A stretch of DNA of 64,000 bases from Paragordius varius (GCA_964247055.1 OZ176053.1:5704001-5768000); one strand, 5' to 3'. Counted from the stretch's first letter, positions 41,604 to 52,500 are shown. Notes: generated by a model not told the origin, from the letters alone. Translations and numbers: made by a program.

Positions 41604-44600
41604 GGTTAAATCCAAATTTAAAAATTTTTAGTAAATACAAGTGTTCAACGACACCATGAGTCTCTAAACGGCTTCAAACAAAAAATAGTTAAAAAATTAT
41701 CACAACAAAACATAAAAAACCAAAATTTAAATTTTTCGTAGATGATTAGCATATTCCCATTAGTTTAATTTATTTTAAAAAGCTTATTATGAGAGCAGCA
41801 AGTCAATTTGGGGGAAGGGGGATTCACTCTAGTCAATAATGATATATTTTAGAGTGGTCTACTTTTATTGGTGGGCATGTTTGGTTTTTCTGGCAGTTGT
41901 TGTGCGTACAGTTTGTTGCAAATTATATTCCGTTCTTTCATTACAACGATCGGAGCAATGTTGACAACGATTGGCTTAATTTCTTTTATATTTTGACTTT
42001 TTAGTGATGAGAAACAAAATTGTGATATTAGAAATATACAATAATTTTCGCATAAATTATAAATATAAATTGCCTGCCATGGTATATATTTTAAAATTCT
42101 TTATATAACCATTTAATTATTGTTGTTGTTGGATGATGATAAAAATTATCTTGGTGGTCGATTTTAATCGTTTTATAGTTAAATGTTAACGCAGTTAATT
42201 TAAAATCATTATACAAAATTTAGATATATTTGAAAAAGTAATCCAGAGATATAATGAATAAAGTGTTTGCCAGTTTCAATCATCTACGTTACGTAAAATA
42301 AATTAAAGTTCAGAAAGAATGGTATTCTTATTATAGCGAACCCACTCCCCACTCTCATAATGAGCGTTTTTTAAACAGTGCCTATTAACTAATGAGCTCT
42401 TGATTTTCATAACAATTTTCCGATTTTGAATATTTGAAGGTGTAATACGTAATCGTTTTAAGAATATACTTTTCCACAAATTCACTAGTTTCTGGGTGTT
42501 TCGGAGCCTTTATACTAAAAAATGAAAAATTTTTTAATCATCTTGATTTTAATCATATTTGAAAAATATTAAATTTTATTGAATAAAAAAACTGAATACT
42601 AAATGAATAAAAACAATGTGTTACTTTTTCTCAAAAAATGGTCATGATGTTATGGACCATTATTTCACATATAGGATAGTTATAGAGGAATAGAGGTCTA
42701 CTGTACATAAACTACACAGGATATAAAAAATGGAAATTCTTTACATAATTCAATAGTTAATCAACTTTTTACTTTACTAATTATTTTCATGAGCTTTACC
42801 TCCTTGTATGGAGTAAAAAACTCTTTAAATGTTAATATATATATTTTCAGTATTATTATGCAAAAATTATCTTTATTAAATAAATTTCTAATCAAAAATA
42901 ACATGTTAGTTATGGATGATGAAAGGACAAATTCTCTTACAACTAGGACGTGTTGATGATGCTCGTGACGCTTTTACACAAGGCGTAAGACTTATCTAAA
43001 TTCATAATTTTTTTAGAAATTTTTTAAAAATATTAACTTTTTTAATATTTAATTTTTTGAATGTTTTCTTACCTCCTTTTAGAAAAAATATATAATTTTT
43101 GTTTAATGTATTTTAAATTATCCTTTTATACACCAAATTTCATATCCATAGTTAAAAAGGTGTCCCAACTCTATTCCCTTATGGACACTCCTAGCAAACC
43201 TTGAAGAATCAAATGGCCAATTAATTAAGGCACGAGCTTTGATGGAAAAAGCCCGATTGCGTAATCCCGCAAACGAAGATATCTGGTAATTAATTTTAAC
43301 AGCTGACCTCTTTTATGTTAAATTGTTTGTTAAAATTATTAAATTTAAATAAAATGGGTATGTGACTCAGGTTATTATATAAATTGACGCTAAATTTATC
43401 TATTTTTAGGCTAGAATCAATAAGGATTGAGAATCGATCTGATAACAAAGATTTTGCCGAAACACTAATGGCTAAAGGTAAGTTTATATTTGTATAAAAT
43501 AAATTTTTATCTACAATTCAAACTCTTTTTATTGGGGATTTTTGATTTTATTTTAACCACAGTGTATAAAATTTTTTTATAGACTTTGAAAACTAAAAGA
43601 CAAATATTTATAAAGCCCTATCAGTTTTTTTACATAACATATTGTTTTATTTCCGAAATATGTAACGATATAAATTAAGTTTCAATTATATTAAACAACT
43701 GTAATGGTTGTATTAAATTGTTTATAAGAGTATGTCTGCCTTTTTCAAAAAAATATTATTTATCTTTTAGTTTGTTCATAATTTTATTTTTTACAGCACA
43801 TTACTTTTCAATGATCCAAGGTCTGTGCTTGCGAATATATAATAATATAATTTAAATAATGTTTAATTGTTCAGATTTTGTCATTTACCTGTTAAAGCAT
43901 TACTGATCTATAAAAACAATATTTATTAACAAATTGAAAATGGTAATATAAGTTGCATAAAAAAGTATTATTTAATAAATAAAAGCAATGCAAGAATGCC
44001 CCAACAGTGGAAAACTCTGGGCTGAATCCATATTTATGCAAACTCGACCACACCGAAAAACTAAAAGTGTGGATGCGCTGAAACGTTGTGAACATGACAT
44101 GCGCGTTTTGCTTGCCGTTTCAAAGTATTTATTTTGTTTTAAAGAAATCTCTTTTTTTGTAATTGGATATGATTTTTTTGCTAATAAGTTTATAATAACT
44201 TATTTAGGCTGTTTTGGAGTGAAAGGAAAATAACTAAAGCCAAGGAATGGTTTTATCGTACCATAAAGATTGACCAAGATTATGGTGATACTTGGGCCTA
44301 TTTTTACAAATTCCTATGTACCCATGGAACTGAGGTTAGTTTTTTTTGAATCTATGATATTTTTTAGATCACATAAGCGCAAAATAATTTTTTATGTATT
44401 ATAATACGCGCCTGGTGAGCCCTCTTTAATTTATGAATATAGTCAACACTCTTTAAGGATTAGGAAAGCCATGAAAGCAAATTTAAAAAATAAAACAAGC
44501 TGTCAAAATATATTTAATAAAGACCCCGCGATTTCCCAATTTTTAATATACCCTTTTTGGGTTAAGCTAACATTCTGCATGTAATTGAAGTTTATTCTAA

Positions 44601-45098
44601 AGTTAAGTTGAATTATAATAAAATTTGTGTTTATAGCAATTATTTTATACTCGTTAGTTTGCCTGATTGTTTTTGAAAAAAATTATGTTTTTTTTATAAA
44701 TTATAAAATAATTAAGATATGTTTTTTAGTATTATTTTCGATAATAATACGGGCGATTTGTGATGACCAAAAGTTTTACCATACTTTAATTTCATTTAAA
44801 TTTTGAAACTTAAAATTGAAACAAAATGTTTAGCATCACATGAAAAATGCTTTTTATTTTTAATAGTATTATTACAAAACCATAAAATATCAAAAAAAGG
44901 GTTTTTATTTCTAAACTATCTATTAAATTATTACTTTGATTTTAGGAAGAAAGGGAAGATTTGATAAAAAGATGCGTTAAAGCCGAACCACATCATGGTG
45001 AAGTATGGTGTAAAGTTTCAAAAGACATCAAAAATTGGCGTTTAAAGACATCAGATATACTGGTAAAAACAGCCGAACTCTTAGAGATTCCTAAATGA
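30174..45098 (+). CDS. PRPF6: Pre-mRNA processing factor 6 (U5/tri-snRNP), 24 exons, complete
   Basis: PRPF6 bridges U5 and U4/U6 in the spliceosomal tri-snRNP. All 24 exons join in phase to 1029 residues (human 941). Exons: 30174-30268, 30329-30388, 30501-30603, 31112-31230, 32016-32094, 32429-32521, 33705-33873, 34325-34479, 35077-35278, 35676-35813, 36305-36451, 37307-37476, 38042-38165, 38447-38610, 39321-39420, 39660-39831, 40723-40842, 41178-41454, 42910-42984, 43152-43285, 43410-43477, 43986-44124, 44208-44334, 44946-45098. The N-terminal domain has [34 protein letters not shown] and [13 protein letters not shown] (TPR-like) repeats follow, with [39 protein letters not shown] and KKCEHD-like KRCEHD. 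It ends in TGA, with an in-frame TAA two codons later. Extra Gly-rich sequence in exon 7 explains part of the length. An AATAAA lies at 45143. Confidence 0.97.
31674..31800. repeat. Short direct repeat in PRPF6 intron 4
   Basis: Two adjacent copies of about 65 bp share AAAACACCTAATTTTGGC at the start and AATGATCAATATTTGTAGTTTT at the end, differing in the middle. Function unknown; probably a local tandem duplication. Confidence 0.7.
33456..33681. mobile_element. Degraded foldback element FB-A copy 5, in PRPF6 intron 6
   Basis: Left end TATATACCATTTTAACTTTG and right end GTGTGTAAATGATATA are weak inverted matches of the family ends. Inside are CTAATTCACCCC, ATTATGTGTTTCTAGG and GGGAGTGAATTT in the expected order. 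Divergence is higher than in other copies, so this may be the oldest one in the window. Confidence 0.65.
37040..37306 (+). repeat. Tandem copies of the PRPF6 exon 12 acceptor region
   Basis: The sequence that opens exon 12 (TTTTTTAGCGCTTGAACAAA, then TCCCCAA) occurs at 37194-37217 and again at the real exon (37301-37324), 107 bases apart. A poorer copy lies at 37127-37147 and another trace at 37047-37065. Only the last copy continues into PRPF6 codons; the others run into AT-rich sequence. Confidence 0.85.
40155..40220 (+). repeat. Decayed copy of the 3' end of PRPF6 exon 16
   Basis: TAAATGGCCCATAAAACAAT, followed by CAGTTTCC, CTGCAC and TTTCGAAAACATTTT, mirrors exon 16 (TTAAATGGCCCACGAAACGA, then CAGTTTGG, CTGCAC and TTTCGAAAAACATTTTGG) about 390 bases upstream. 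It has small differences throughout and sits inside intron 16, so it is a relic and not a used exon. Confidence 0.8.
41535..41601. repeat. (TA)n microsatellite in PRPF6 intron 18
   Basis: An uninterrupted alternating AT run of about 66 bases, the longest in the window. It makes a spurious poly-IY frame. Confidence 0.9.
42113..42170 (+). repeat. Decayed copy of the 3' end of PRPF6 exon 18
   Basis: TTGTTGGATGATGATAAAAA with TCTTGGTGGTCGATTTTAA matches exon 18 (TTGTTGGATGATGACAAAAA, GGTGGTCGGTTTGAAACG) about 725 bases upstream in the same gene. Downstream, AAAGTAATCCAGAGATATAATGAATAAAGTGTT-like text resembles the start of intron 18, so the copy may extend into intron sequence. Confidence 0.75.
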
Positions 45099-45142
45099 TT
45101 ATATTAATCAAGATAAATTATTATATCTGTGTATATTGTTAC

Positions 45143-45148
45143 AATAAA
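45143..45148 (+). terminator. Polyadenylation signal candidate for PRPF6
   Basis: AATAAA lies 45 bases after the PRPF6 stop and within the 106-base gap to the aquaporin stop codon. In such AT-rich DNA the hexamer is common, but the position fits. Confidence 0.5.
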
Positions 45149-45204
45149 CCATATATTAATTTTGCATCACATTCATTGGTAGGCATAGCATATTTTTTTC
45201 ATTT

Positions 45205-46020
45205 TTAGTTGTTTTGTTTGGATATACGAGGGGTATTTTTGGTGGCAAATCGTTTACCCAAAAACCAATATGTTAAAACTGCGGTAAAAGGTGCCAACCA
45301 ATAAACTATAATGTCTGATTGCTTATCCGCTCCTTGACAATTCCACGTTAACGCTGTAGCTAATATAGGGTTAAAATACATCCCTGTATACGGAGCTCCA
45401 AACGTAACTAACAGTGCCATGATAAATGCCGTAATCAAAGTTTGAATGATTGGACATTTGCTCATCATACCCTGTTCTAGTCTAGATTTCTCAATCAGTG
45501 TTGGGATAATCAAATTTATGACGATTAACATTATGAGCATACCCATGTATTCTCAGAGAAAGCCTATGACTAAAGGTATATGCAACTCCGTTTCGCAATA
45601 TGAAATTTCATAGTTTTTGGATTCGGATTTTGCGAACTTCGTCGACATTACGTATCGATCCAATGTGCCTGTCGTAATCCAAAGTAAAAACAAGGCTAAA
45701 AATTGACTAACGGCTAATTTTACTACATTGTGATAAGTAAATTTGGATGAAGAAACTATTTGATTGTGTGAGGATGGAGTTTCCCCTTCCTCTGGTTCGT
45801 TAGTTGTTGTTATATAAGAATAAGTTAAGAAGCAAGGACACCCAAAACATTGTTCAGCCAATAAGTAATCAATACTAAATGCCCAAACAAAAAATAGGAG
45901 AAAAAAGGGTAAGGATTGAGGTGCATAAAAATGTAATGACATATAAACCGACAAATATCTTAGGGTTAAGCATATTAGATACGTTGAAATTAATTCGCTA
46001 ATAAAGTTTACTGAATGCAT
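45205..46020 (-). CDS. AQP11/12-like unorthodox aquaporin, single exon, one in-frame TGA
   Basis: Aquaporins are six-helix water or small-solute channels; the AQP11/12 branch is mostly intracellular. The second half has the diagnostic TGMYFNPILATAL (NPA variant NPI in half-helix E) followed by IVYWLAPF, closely like TGAVFNPALALSL and VYWLAP of animal AQP11. The first half has CFGCPCF where AQP11 has NPC. Several hydrophobic segments are evident. The frame runs 272 codons, the normal family length, except for a TGA at 45555-45553 (codon 156), in the helix before the NPI half. I found no GT-AG intron of a length that would remove it and keep frame. It may be a pseudogene, an allele, an assembly error or a read-through gene. 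It is the only intronless family member among these neighbours apart from the 58203 gene, and converges on PRPF6 with 106 bases between stops. Confidence 0.75.
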
Positions 46021-46250
46021 AAAATTCGATATTAAAATTAATTATATTATCTTTTCTTATTACAAATCGGTTTTAAGGGAAACATTGAAAATTAAAAATA
46101 TTGATCGATAAATTTGTTGATTAAAACGATTTTATTAAGCTAAAATTCATCATTGATTATATTTTTAACATTACATTTTTGATTTGAAATTATGTAAATA
46201 TATTTGAACTATAGAGCATTTTTGAGATTGAAATGTAGAAATTATTAAAA

Positions 46251-46254
<4 letters not shown>
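46021..46254. other. Short intergenic piece upstream of the aquaporin
   Basis: AT-rich, presumably the aquaporin 5' flank. It runs into the (TA)n that opens the FB-B element. No gene seen. Confidence 0.5.
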
Positions 46255-46285
<31 letters not shown>

Positions 46286-47311
46286 CATATATATGCTGTG
46301 TCCAAAATAATTTTTGACGGAATAATTTTTTCATGAGATAGCTTGTGCCCAGCGAATTCATTTGTAAGAATTTTAATTTGACCTAGTTTTTGAAATATTG
46401 AGAGAAAATCGAAATTGAGCAAAAAGTGAAAATTAAGGATATTTCAAAAAATATTGATCAAAGCCGAGATATTATGGTTTTATGATTTTAGAAGATATTA
46501 TTAATATATAAATAGCCTAAAATCATATAGTTAGGGTTCCTATAGAATCTCAGTTCAAAAGATGGCGTTCTTTATACACACTAAAAAGACAAAAAAAATT
46601 TATGAAATTAAATTTTAGATTATTTACTAACTAAACTCACTATTTTATTCAGTAAAAAACTTACATATCAAAAAAAAATATTGTTTTTATTTTTTCATTT
46701 TTTCGCCATCTGGTTTATGAGTGTATTAAAAATTTATACTGTTTTATTTTGGAATCTTATATGAATGGGAATCACAAAGTATTTAATTTATGCAACAAAA
46801 TTTACAAGTGAAAAATTAACCAAAAATCCGTACATATCCAAATAAAAATATTGTGTTAAAACAAACCTGTTACACGGATTTATACAGATTGGTTTATATT
46901 CCACTACTTTTAAATCCTACTTTGCATAAATTATATACTTTATAATTTCCACTCATGTGAGATTCCAATATAAAACTGTATAAAAAAATTTATAAACTCA
47001 TAAACCAGATGACAAAAATATGAAAAAATAAAAAACGATATTATTTAGTTTTTTATTTTTATACAAATTCTAACTATATGATATTAGGTTATTTATATAA
47101 ACTCCTAAAATGATTATAAACCATAATATTTCAGTTATCATTATTTTTTAAATTATCCTTAATCTTCATTTTTTGCCCAATTATAATTTTCTCTTAGTAT
47201 TTCAAAACTAGGTCAACAAATTAAAATTTTTGCGACAAATGAATTCGCTGGTCATAAGCTATTGTTAAAAAAAACACTCTTTTTACATAGTATATATATA
47301 TATATATATAT
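46255..47311. mobile_element. Palindromic foldback element, family FB-B (~1.05 kb)
   Basis: Both ends are (TA)n (46253-46282 and 47290-47311). The two halves are inverted copies nearly to the centre around 46850. AGCGAATTCATTTGT at 46351 pairs with ACAAATGAATTCGCT at 47235; CATCTGGTTTATGAGT at 46708 pairs with ACTCATAAACCAGATG at 46996; CATATAGTTAG near 46527 pairs with CTAACTATATG near 47071. The arms are thus about 500 bp and there is almost no unique centre. No transposase frame. It is unrelated in sequence to FB-A and FB-C. Confidence 0.85.
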
Positions 47312-48153
47312 TAGAAATTTAATTTTAACAGTCATTTATAACATTGTTAAAACTTTAAAGATTGAATATCTTGGCATTTTATAAGTGATCCAATAAAAAA
47401 TTTTCTATATAAAGATAATATATATTACTTTCATAATTCCCTATATTGAAATGAAAAAGACGGATATTTTCATAAATAATTTTGACATAAGTGCCATAAA
47501 TAAAAAAACTAGCTAATAACCGACTCAAACCGATGTGGCACATTTTATTTACGCCAACATATGACACTATAAAAACATTGTGATACGATTTCCTTTTAGC
47601 GGACGCAATCAGTACGATTTTAAGAAACTTTTAAGATGGTATAATTTTTTACCTAGCACAAGCCCTAAGGTGGCAAATTCATACAAAATTTGACACGTAT
47701 ACACATATCTTAAATTTTTCGGGTGATTTTTATTTTAGAAATCCATATTTACTTTTTTTCGATTAGAACACAGCAGATTTTGGTCATTGTATTATTCATA
47801 AACCGTAAATAACATTACCATAATTAACAATACAAAACATTATTTTATTTTAAGGACTATATACATTAAGCTTCAATAAATTAAATTAGCTTCGACAAAA
47901 TAAAATACAATACACAAAAGTGAATACAAGGAGTAAAAATTGCTATATCAAAAATTTGGAAGCATAAAATTATAATAAACAAATGTTGAAAGTTGAAAAT
48001 ATAATAGATAGCATTTAAGCTCATGAAGTTGATAATACAAATAAATGATATTGCTCGTGGTGGCGCATAAGACAAAAAAATAAATTTAACTATATTTAAT
48101 GTTCAAAAAATTGAAATTATTTAATAATAATACAATACATATTCATATTCTTG

Positions 48154-48156
<3 letters not shown>
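47312..48156. other. Intergenic AT-rich stretch
   Basis: No coding exon, RNA gene or clear repeat recognised between the FB-B and FB-A elements. Short frames at 47379-47567 and 47881-48075 have no support. Confidence 0.5.
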
Positions 48157-48186
<30 letters not shown>

Positions 48187-48896
48187 CCATTTACACTTCA
48201 AGAGTGTCCTTGAACAATTCAAGTTGGTCCTTGAACAATTCAAGTTGGTCCTTGAACAGTTCAAGTTGGTCCTTGAACAATTCAAGTTGGTCCTTGAACA
48301 GTTCAAGTTGGTCCTTGAACAATTCAAGTTGGTCCTTGAACATTTCAAGTTGGTCCTTAAAATTTATAAATTTTGATTTAACCATAATTTTTGCATTTAT
48401 TCTTTTATTTTATTATTTATTAACCTAAAAATTTTTATTGAAAAACCACTTTTTTGTTTCAAACTATTTTTTTTTCAATTGAACAAAATTATTGACTTTT
48501 AAAAATGTTTTTAATGAAAAAATTTAATTAATAACCCAGAAAAATATATTTTTTCATTTCGTGTTAAAACCTATAAATATCCAAATTTATTTTAAGAAAT
48601 GAATAAAGATATAGGGTTTCTCAAAGATTAAAAGTTGATATCGATTTAAATTTTATGTTAAATAATAGGAAATAGGTTAAAAACAATAAAATAGATGAAT
48701 TATTTACAATTTGATTGATAAAATTTAAAAACAAAACAAAAAAGTCAAAGGACCAACTTGAATTGTTCAAGGACCAACTTGAATTGTTCAAGGACCAACT
48801 TGAACTGTTCAAGGACCAACTTGAATTGTTCAAGGACCAACTTGAATTGTTCAAGGACCAACTTGAATTGTTCAAGGACACTCTTGAAGTGTAAAT

Positions 48897-48928
<32 letters not shown>
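48157..48928. mobile_element. Foldback element FB-A copy 6, variant with perfect 21-bp arm units
   Basis: Flanked by (TA)n on both sides (48157-48186 and 48899-48928). The left arm starts ATACCATTTACACTTCAAGA, then has about seven 21-bp units containing CAATTCAAGTTGGTCCTTGA. The right arm (about 48745-48900) is the inverted copy, ending GAAGTGTAAATGGTATATA. The AATTCAA and CCTTGAACA halves of the unit are shared with the other FB-A copies, but GTTGGT replaces ATTCAC. The arm units are almost identical to one another, which points to recent homogenisation. The loop is about 370 bases of AT-rich sequence. The ZDHHC stop codon lies 3 bases beyond the right (TA)n. Confidence 0.92.
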
Positions 48929-48930
<2 letters not shown>

Positions 48931-48931
<1 letters not shown>

Positions 48932-51900
48932 TAAGCAATAAATGATGTGTCATTATATTGAGAATCTAATGTTTTAACAGTGGTCATCTCTTTTTCACAA
49001 ATGTCATTGGTATTTATGAGATTTTTATATGTATCGTTATTATCATTATTGTACATCAATCTTTGGGGGTAATATGGTGTTACATGCTGTTCTTCAAAGT
49101 AATTCAAAACATTAAATTTTGGATTATGGAAGGGTGATAACCAAAGCAGAGGTGACATATCCTCACCAAAGACTTCACGTATGTTTGCAACAATCGTTCC
49201 TTTACGACCAGTAGTTTTATTAGCGTAATTATTAACATCGAAATTGGAATCATTTAACGTCATGAAATTTGTTGGCAAATTGCAATAATTTAACATTTTA
49301 GTGTTGTTATTGTTACATGTACCAAAATTTTTAAAACAACCCCGTCTCCGAACAAATATACCACTATTATGTAAAAACTTTCGTGGGTAATGAGTTGTCA
49401 TGCGATGTAGAAAGAAATGACTTAACGCATAACATTTGGCAACTGATGGTAAGTTTTGTACAAATTTATTTTTTCGATTTCTATTATTACTATACGGCTC
49501 TATGCCATTTTCAATATCAGCGGACAAATTTTTGGTTTTATCATTTCCATTCTCAAAGAGTATTTTAATGTCAGATTCACGGTTAGCGGGTTCATTAAAT
49601 TTGGTAGTGGTTGTACGTTTAAGAGCTTCGATAGCCTAAAAAATATAACAAATGTTGAATAAAATGAGTTTTTATTCAGTATATGTAAAAAACACAATAT
49701 TAATAATTTTTAATTACAAATAAGGCCAGACATATGTAAAAACTTTAATATAATAAATAATTTAAATTCGCTAATAATTATAATAATAATAAATTTAACT
49801 TATTATAAAGTTATCTAACAACCAAACTTTTATCTCAACATTTATATATATCTACTACAAAATTTATTGATATAATAATTTAATATTTTAAAACTTTCTT
49901 GTAATCAAACTATACCGTAGTATCAGTTAAAATCCGATGTATTTGCATTCCCGTCATAATACAACAAAATATGGTGAATAGGAGAGATTCAAATATAAGG
50001 AAAATTATTAGGAGAAAAGACGTGGGGGCATCAAATGCTTTTGAACAAATTATCCAATCACTTTGAACACAGGTGTAAATATGATGAGCACAGAGGTTTA
50101 AGGCCTGAGCACCAGACAGCAAAATGTAAAACTAAATAAAAAAAAGATTATAAAAATGTTTTTAATTTGCTAGAGCTAAATATATAATTTAATAGTTATT
50201 AAAATGTGGATTTGAACTAGTACTATTGTAGTGTTACAACTTCTATTTTGTTATTTTTAATATTCTATTTTAATAAATATTTAATTATTTTATTAAATAT
50301 TTATTTGAATTCCTCCCCCCCTCTAACATTGAACCTGTTTGTAAGAAAAATAGTTCTTTTTCACACCATAAATTTATAAATTTTTCAATCCAGTATAAGA
50401 TTTATACCCTACAAAAAGTTATTATAAATAGATAAAATTTCTCAAATACCAATTCTATTGGGATTGGTTATTTTAGAAATAAACATTAATTTTCATTAAA
50501 TTTTTATAGGGTAAAAAACAAACACTCATAGTAATCTAACCAAAAAATAAAAATAATTGAATTTTATAATGTTTTTACTAAAAAAATTATATTATGGGTT
50601 GTAAAATCCTTAAATTTTTCAAGAATAAGACAAGAAAAAAATATAAATAAATGTCTACATTAAAAAGGACAAAAAATTTTTGATTGTTTTCCCCCACGCA
50701 ATTATTGATCCATGGACAATGATGATCCATTTTGTTTATACATTTTTTGCAAGTGCTAATATAAATTGAAGAAAAATATAATATATTAAATAAAGTTATA
50801 TACCATTTACATCCACCCTCAAACAATTCAAATTCACCCTAAAAATAAATTAAGTGTTTTCGGGCTAATAAAACTTATCATTAATATGAAATAAATTTTT
50901 ACTACATAGATTAATATATTAATTTTAAACAGAATTTCATATTTTAAAAATATTAAAAAAATAAAGGTAATATTTTAATCTTAAAAAACACATTATTTAA
51001 TTTAGAAATTTGAATTTTTCGAGGGTGAATTTGAATTGCTCAAAGGTGAATTTGAATTGCTCAAAGGTGAATTTTAACTGTATATGGTATATTATTCCAA
51101 CCATAAAAACTTTCTTTATATATAAATTATAATATCATTTATCAATAAAAAGGTATAACTACTGTCCAATGTTTTTGTCTTGCCAAATACCTGCAAAAAC
51201 AAAAAAATAGCAAATATATGGAAAAACCAAAAATTGTTTTATTCCGTTAATGAATTTTATAATTACTGTGACATTTTATACAAGTGATGGAGAAAAATGG
51301 GATAACTAAACAATCACACCTTATTAACAAAATCAATGATATGAATTATAATTTTAAAATTTGTTTAAAAAATAAAAGTACAGCAAAATCATGCAATTAG
51401 TAAGCAGCATTATAAAAAATAAAATAAATCGTAAGTTACCTGCAATGATGAGCCCGATCTGGTTTGAGTGAAAAACATTTGAGACACCGTAAAATGGGAC
51501 GATGAGTAATCAAATTAACTAAAGGTTGTAAGCACAATGTATAATTTGCAATTGTTATTGCCATCAAAAAAATTTAATTGTAAGTTACGGAGTAAATCTC
51601 TATTTTTTACATAATTTTTATTTTGCAAAAATATATCTAAGAAAAAGCATTGAAATGCGTGATATAGATTTTAAACGGTTCCGATCACGTTTAATATAGT
51701 GATTGCTAAAGTCACCAATTTAATAAAAACCAACCTAATAATCCTAAAAATCTAACATAATAAGATGCAAAATTTAGGAAAAAATAATTTAAAATAACTT
51801 ACTAGATTCTGAAGCTCCTTTTCCACTTTCATATTGATAAACATGGTGAGGCCCTTCATTACGGGTTAAAGACTTATTACCGTTTAAAGGAACTCTAAGA

Positions 51901-52463
51901 AGGGGTTGTACAGGCCCATCAGAATCATCGGAATCAATAAGATTACAATTTACAGCGTTTACATAAGAATAATTCTTATTATTAATATTATAGTTGCTAT
52001 TTTGTTTGGATAAATAATCGGGATCTGAGTCACAACTTTCGTTGATCAAACTTAGTTTTTCATTTGCACAATCACCGGAAACAGATTTTACCTGATTATT
52101 ATATGCATCATATTTTTGGTGGTTTTCTAGTTGATCAAAAATATAATATTGTTGTTGAGAAACATCCGCCCCCTTCTTAACTGGCAAAAGTTTTAATCTT
52201 ATAGTGCCCTTAAAATAAAATATAAAAAAATTACTGGATCAGTTAGCATAGATTTTAAATGCGATATTATGGCCAGACCTAGGGTAGTTTGAAAAGCTAA
52301 AAATGTAATAAATGTAGTAAAAGTCCAGATCTGATGCCAGAGTAAGACATATATTACAACAAAATCTGCGTAAATAATTAAATTCCTATAAATATTAAAA
52401 AATAAGGCCATACCATGTCATAAATGCCAAAATAAATCCGCAACAATCCTTAACTAACCACAT
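48931..52463 (-). CDS. DHHC palmitoyltransferase, ZDHHC3/7-like, 7 exons
   Basis: DHHC enzymes S-acylate cytosolic cysteines at Golgi and other membranes. Minus-strand exons are 52463-52414, 52385-52235, 52208-51803, 51518-51440, 50755-50659, 50131-49916 and 49635-48931, in phase, for 567 residues. The N-terminus [17 protein letters not shown] runs into two membrane helices ending [11 protein letters not shown], as in ZDHHC3/7. The zinc/cysteine-rich domain is split between exon 4 ([15 protein letters not shown]) and exon 5 (CKKC, then catalytic DHHCPW and [15 protein letters not shown]). Helices 3-4 are in exon 6, ending RILTDTT. A C-terminal match is [15 protein letters not shown]. Compared with human (about 300 residues) it has a ~135-residue Asn/Asp-rich insert before the DHHC domain and a long Asn-rich tail around VFG. 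Introns 1 and 2 are 28 and 26 bases; intron 4 holds a foldback element. Confidence 0.93.
50799..51091. mobile_element. Foldback element FB-A copy 7, in ZDHHC intron 4
   Basis: Begins TATACCATTTACATCCACCC and ends TTTTAACTGTATATGGTATA. The arms have AATTCAAATTCACCC and GGGTGAATTTGAATTGCTC, the centre TTAAGTGTTTTCGGGC. It lies in the intron between exons 51518-51440 and 50755-50659. Confidence 0.85.
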
Positions 52464-52500
52464 TTTATAAATAAATTAATTCATCTGTTCAAATGATTTA
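52464..52500. promoter_or_regulatory. 37-bp divergent gap between ZDHHC and LIAS
   Basis: Only 37 bases separate the two start codons. The sequence is AT-rich (TTTATAAATAAATTAATTCA). Either transcription starts are almost at the ATGs or each promoter overlaps the other gene. Confidence 0.6.

Noticed and set aside
45096-45104. Possible reassignment of UGA to a sense codon (PRPF6 TGA followed by TAA, TGA in ARP6 and aquaporin)
   Set aside because: All roughly two dozen conserved tryptophans in PRPF6 use TGG, although the genome is AT-rich. The ARP6 TGA is explained by a 24-base intron. Only the aquaporin TGA remains unexplained.
48121-48385. Minus-strand frames coding FKDQLEL or CSRTNLN heptad repeats
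   Set aside because: They are translations of the 21-bp units of a foldback arm, with no start context, homology or independent coding signal.
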